A stretch of 64,000 nt of DNA, from NCBI GenBank assembly GCA_029168955.1, contig JAPDOI010000275.1, positions 868,001 to 932,000 on the forward strand, read 5' to 3'. The translations under genes and the position numbers were made by a program. Positions 49,501 to 55,500 of this stretch are shown here, piece after piece (the stretch's first letter is position 1; each line of letters begins with the position of its first letter). The DNA is from Aplectana chamaeleonis (taxonomy: Eukaryota; Nematoda; Chromadorea; Rhabditida; Cosmocercidae). The notes under the pieces are model-generated. The model was not told the DNA's origin. It saw nothing but the letters and a program-made list of their open reading frames with translations, and ran no database searches.

Positions 49501-52500
49501 AAAAAAGAAAAATAAGAGGAGAATAGAAGAAGGCAAAGTTCTCCTTTTTTCAATCTTCTCATTCTTATCTCTTCCCTCCCTTTTTTCGGTGAGAAGCCGA
49601 AAGGTTTTGACAGTTCTGAACATTATGTAGCAGCTCTCTGGATATTCGCAACGCAAACAATGGAGCATTTTGAAAGACTGAGGGTTGCAGTTTACTTTAG
49701 AAAATGTTGCTTTTTCGTTTTTTTCCACACACGTCTGATGAATAATATGAGCCTTTATTTGCCTGAAAAAGATTTTGTGGTAAATGGCCGATTCTGGAGT
49801 CGAATCGCCTAGGAACAAACCTTCTCCATGCATTCGTATTTTCATTCGAAAAATTTTTAGTTACTCAAAATGATATGGATGTTTCTAGTATTTCTTTTTT
49901 TTGCGAAATGGTTTTCTAAAGTTCAAATAAGCTGTAATCCTTGTTTTTCGATGAAGTTCTATGAGAATTCCTCCACTCTCAACAGTAGATTCACTATGAT
50001 GCGACTTCTTCTTTCTGGACCCTTCCGACCTACATTTCTTTGCTTCAAACTACGTAACACCGGTTACTCAATCGCATTGGTTTACCTCACAATAGCGATT
50101 AACTGCCTCAGCTTGTGATTGAAATCATAACATCTGCGAGGATAAATCTGATATGCATGGCGATTGACACCTGTCGTCCTGTGTTGATCTGAGTAATCAG
50201 TCCTGAGCACCTGAATAACTCTGGGCTTCCCGTTATCCCATGCTATTCCAATGCTCTTTCGCATTCTTTGTCTGCAAATTGGTTGTCTTTCCTTATATGG
50301 TAGCGGGTTGATCTGTTCGGTACACAGGAAGACGGCAGAATTAGTAGTCTGGCATGAATAAATAGGAAATGTGACATGCGGACGATGATGAAAAATGGTA
50401 ATGAATGAGTGGAAAGAAGCAACATGAAACATTCAGAAGAAACGAAAACGAGGAGGAAGATGAGAACGAGAAATGAGGCAGCTCGTAATGATTAGGAAAA
50501 GGAAAAAAGCCAAGTCGAAGAAAATACTTTCCTAAAAGTTCTTTATAATCTATAATTTTCGATTTTTCTGATCGCTATTGGTAATCGTCAGAGCAAAAGT
50601 CTATTTGATGAGTTAGTTTAGAGCACGATAGATGTAATAAGCATCAAGTCTACCTAGGATGGGAGAACAGCACTGCTTTTAGAACTTGGTGAGAAGGCAC
50701 GCGGGACGCGTTTTTCCTCTCTAGCGTCCTTTTTATAACGCCCTTCGAAATCAAATTTTTTTTATAGAATCAACTTTTGGGATCTGCTAAGTAACTGGGG
50801 ATCCAGGTGGGGAGGGCTGATCAACAATTCGATTTTTGCTAGAGCCAAGACTTTAACACAAAATTCGAATTGTGATTTCTAGATCGTTACACAGTACACA
50901 AAGAACTGCTCAGCTGTATTTGTATACTGCATTTCACGCTAAAAAAATCATCCCAAACTTCTTTGGTTAAATTCAAACCCTAGAAATTATTGTACAGCTG
51001 GATAGCCATTTTGGCCAGCAACTTTGATGATTCAGAACCAAAAAAATAATAATTTGAAGGGGTTATCAAAAAAGGACGCAAAAACGTGTCCTGCGCACTC
51101 TCAGACCAGATTCTATGAGCGGTTTTACTAATCCGACTCCACACAGAAAATCTTAAAAAATGGGCAAGGAATGAAATGAAAAAACATCTCCACCCCTCAA
51201 AGAAATGAGGACAATTCATTTGTCTTGGAGAGAGACGAACGAAAGCCGCGCGGTTGGCTAGATTTTTTTTGGAAAACATTTCGTTGTGTTTAGACGGTTT
51301 CTGCAATGTTTTACGTTGGGTATGATATTGCATGCAGGCAGGTACATGAGTCTCAACGAAAACCAAAACGCATCCGCGGAATTCTGACAAGTTTTGGAGC
51401 TTTCTCCACTGAGTTCAGAGAAAGAGAGCTCTGCATTTACATAAAATTTCAACAGGAGCAAGCGGACTTTTTTGTCTGAGCGTCGTTATCAACAGTTGTA
51501 TTTCGCCACGATCAACAGTCGTCGATCAGACCAGGGGTCTTTTCAAAAGTACTCAAGGATTTAGTCTCTAGAAATTTTTCTATATTTGTTCGTATTTCCT
51601 ATTCCTTTGTACTTCGTTAAGAATTGAAAACGTTCGAAGTTCACTACAAAATCCCAATTGTGAGCATTCGTCATTGGGGTTCCGGTGCGCTAAGGAGAGA
51701 AAGGACTAGCTGCAAACCCTTTAGGTTTCTGCAAAAAATTCGCAATCGCCGGTTATAGCCGACACCTTCGGGTGTGGGTGGTATAAGAGCGGTTTTTTCT
51801 GTTTTCAAGAAGAAGTGACCAGCTGGCCACAATGGATTGATTTTTCAGCCTATCCGCGTGATAAAGGTCATCAGGGATAATGCACCACTCTCACAAAAAG
51901 CCTCTAAGTGCAAGGTGCCAGAGGTCGTTGAACGGAAATGCGCTTTCGTTGCTGCGCTTTCGTTCTGTCAATCCGATTCTGAGAATCTGGTGATGGAATG
52001 GGAAGTTCTCAATCGTGACCCCGGACCACGCGAGTTGTGATATTGGCGACAAAGCGCCACTCTATTGCGGCAAAAAAACTCGCCGAAAGGTCGTCAGAGG
52101 TAATTGCGGGTGCACGGCAGGATGTGTGAGTGGGTGGGTCTGTCTCTATGTGTATCCATGATTCAGAATGATCCTCCTAACACATTCGATTCGGACTAAT
52201 CCACATCAAAACATCGGATCAATTATCAACCGGATCCCTTTAAAAAGTGTCCATAACAGCACCCCGATCATGATTCTCCATTAATCATCACATCAAGCAC
52301 CTGACTAATATGAGCCCCGCCATAAATGTGTGGGTGTGATCTTCACACGGTTGCAACATTTCCAGAGACAAACCCTAAAGGGTTTACGAAACACCTTTTC
52401 GTCTCTTGAATGCTAGGCAATAAAAAAAGACAGTTTTCGGCTTTCCAAATTCGTGATGGACAAAAAGGTTTTTGTGGCAAGACTACGCTTCGTTGTCGAC

Positions 52501-55500
52501 AGACTTTGAAGATATACTTTGTTGGAAAGCCTATTTGTTAAGCAATTTGCCACTACCTCTGTGAAGTGCGGATTCAATGAAGTGCCTGAATAAATCACTG
52601 CTCAGATTTAGTGGGGAATCTTCCGGTGGAAAAGAGCAAGCTGAAGGAACAGTCGCGCTAACCGCTGAGGTCTGAATGATTCATCGGGGGCAATGGAAGA
52701 TCTGATTGTGAGTAAACAGCACTAGTTCAGGTTTTCGATCTTTTTGAGATGTTTTGAAGTCACAAATAGACCATGTCTACACATGGTCTCATTTCCTGCT
52801 TTTCCTGCTCAGCTTCACATTGTATAGCAACAGAAGGCGCTGGAAGAGTTCGGAAAGTCAAAAACCCTCAGTTTAAGGACATCTGAATTCGAAAATTGGC
52901 GGCAGAATAGCGGCGATCTCACAAAAAAAGGGGTGCGTGCCGCCTATTTGTCCGCATTTTCACTCACCGAATCTTCTTGTGGGGGATATCAAATTTAGCT
53001 ACCAACTCCATTATAGCTAAGTCTCCAACGTCAGAATATATACGTTTTTATTTTCACGATATCCCGGCAGACGGTGTAACGTAAAAACAGGGTGTAACTT
53101 TGTGTGCGATCAACTCAAAGACCATGATCATACCATACTCAGTTGAGTTACGGATTTGTAACGTCCATGGAGGCGAACTCACTCTACCGACGAAGCGACT
53201 CTATACAGCTAATACCTCCTTCGAAAGAAAAATCACTTCTCAATCCTGTCATGTTTCACTCCTTTGGTCGGATAGGAGGGAAGACAAATCACCAGCTTAG
53301 AAGTACGCGGACGACTTTTGCAAAAACGCTGTTCTTCAGTGATTAAGTTCTTGCGGACTCTTCTGCAGAATCCAGAATAAAGTCTGTCATCTGTCAGACG
53401 ATCTGTAACCAAAGAGTGGCACTTTCAAAAGTTTTTGATGAACGTGAGCAGCGAAATATTTTGTCAGCCACGAGCCGTCAGAAGAGAAAAAAGGTTTTGA
53501 TTGAAAGGTGAGCAGGTTCCTAGATTGTTTGCTCTATTTCTGCTGCCTTAAGTCATGCAGCTCCAACAAAACAAATCTCCCTGCGAAATCTATCGGAAAC
53601 AACACAAAACGAATATACGTATCGGATTTAATTATAGAATTTGGCCCACACCTCACACTTATTATTGTTCTGAACTATAACCCCCAAATACTAAATTAAA
53701 ATCGACTAACACCACTTGACGCGCCATTACGTAAAGTAGCAGCAGTAAAAAATTTGAACTGCGCAAAAAGTTTTATTCCACCAAATCCTTTCTCCTCTCC
53801 AATCACTTCTATTTTGGTAAATGGAGGGCATATAACTCACTCTTTGAGTGCAGCCATTCAGCTCGGTCTGGAGAACCTCGAAGTCATAACCTACTTCACT
53901 TCCCCAATATTTTTACGGAGGGGTGACATAATTGTACGTTACTTGTGGGTAAGTGGGGTAAAAGCAAGTTAAAGTGGCACGCAATGAATATTTAGCAAGA
54001 CTGTAAAGCTAGATCAGAGCAAGGCTGAATGAGGAGATAGGCCTGATCCCCTAGAGAGGAAACCATGATTAATTTGCCTATCGGATTGAGGCAGTGGCAA
54101 GAGGCGCCACCGTCTCGCACACGATCCTCGCCCAGGCCAAGCAAGCCTTCTATCCTCCGGAGTAGTTGAATTGGTACCAGACTTGTCTATCTCTGGTGGG
54201 TGGGAAAAATAAACAGGCTGACTTTAACGTCGGCTGCCCTCCCCCAAGTTATTGTACATTCGAGATCCTCTACGATTCTGAATGCAAGTCGAATGTGTGG
54301 CGCACCCCAGAGGGATTAATATTCGCTGAGAACTTTCTCCTTTACTTTTATCGGATTAGAGTCTAGAGTCACTCACTAGCTCTAAGGAATGATGTCATTT
54401 ACAATCCGATGAACTATTATTCCCTTCCCTCTTCCAAATTATGTACATTAATCGCAAGATTGCTGAGATGAACACAAAACTTAGGTGTCAGGCAAGAATC
54501 GAACCCGCATCGCATCGCTTTCCGGGCGAGTGTTACATGTGCATTAATGGAACAGTCTTCCCGTGGTTTTTTTTAAATGAGAAAGAAAAAACTTCGAAAC
54601 TGTGTCCACCAAATTTGTTCCAAAACTTGAAAAATTCGTTCCCAGACATTTTTGAAAATCATTCAAAAATTTGAGTCGAGCAACAGGTCCGCGTAAGAAT
54701 AACACTTATTTGGTACACAAACTGTTACCTCGGAAACACATAGTGGAAAAAGAGGTAAAAGAAACAAAAAAAAAGATTCAAAGGGCACCATTCGGGTATG
54801 GCATTGTGAATCCAAATAATCGTACACACCGCAGCCAGGCCCTGAGACTGTCGTGTACCTCGCAGAAAGATCTTGAAGGTATTGAGAGACATATGAACTC
54901 AACAGGTCGTCATTCTCGCCTTACATTATACCCATCGTAATGTTCACCAACCCTCAAAGCGCCGACGAACGGACCCCAAATTCACGTTAAGCATCCTAAA
55001 TAACTCTTACAGACAAGTTGTACGCCGTATTCAAAGATTTTTTTCTGAACACCCTGGAAATCGTCTGTATCTTTACCTATCCGGGCAGAAGCCTGAAAAC
55101 GGTTACGTTTTATCCGCTCTAAAGTAACCGTTTCCGCAAAGCTGTGGTGGGAAAATTGAATTCCACTTCACAAAATGGTCTGTAAAACGTTTACTTCATT
55201 TTTAATGGCCAGTTTGCCCAAGTATCATTTTCTTGTAAGTAGAATGAGACTTCTCTGACACCCCTACTGCCCGAGTCCTCTCAAAAGCGGGTAGAGAAGA
55301 CGGATGGCGTCAATCCGAGGCATTTCACCGTGATCGTCATCGTCTAGGGCGCATAAAGTATAGATGAGGGTACACGTTGTTCATTGCCCGAGTCGGACAT
55401 GCATGTATTGGGGCGAAATGCCTTCGTCCTGACCCCCCGTTGAGTGCAATTCTATAGAGCAGCATAAGGAGAAGAGAATCTGGTACCAGCGCATGCGCAC

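Noticed and set aside
49486..49845. 119-codon minus-strand frame with several cysteines
   Set aside because: It ends in a homopolymer-like tail (L, F runs from poly-T), has no domain and no splice context.
51849..52040. Plus-strand frame after atttttcag ending at TGA
   Set aside because: There is no recognisable domain, no partner exon on the plus strand, and it lies inside the giant minus-strand intron.
54480..54545. Possible tRNA gene (B-box GGGTTCGATTC on the minus strand)
   Set aside because: No matching acceptor stem or D arm could be folded; more likely part of a dispersed repeat.
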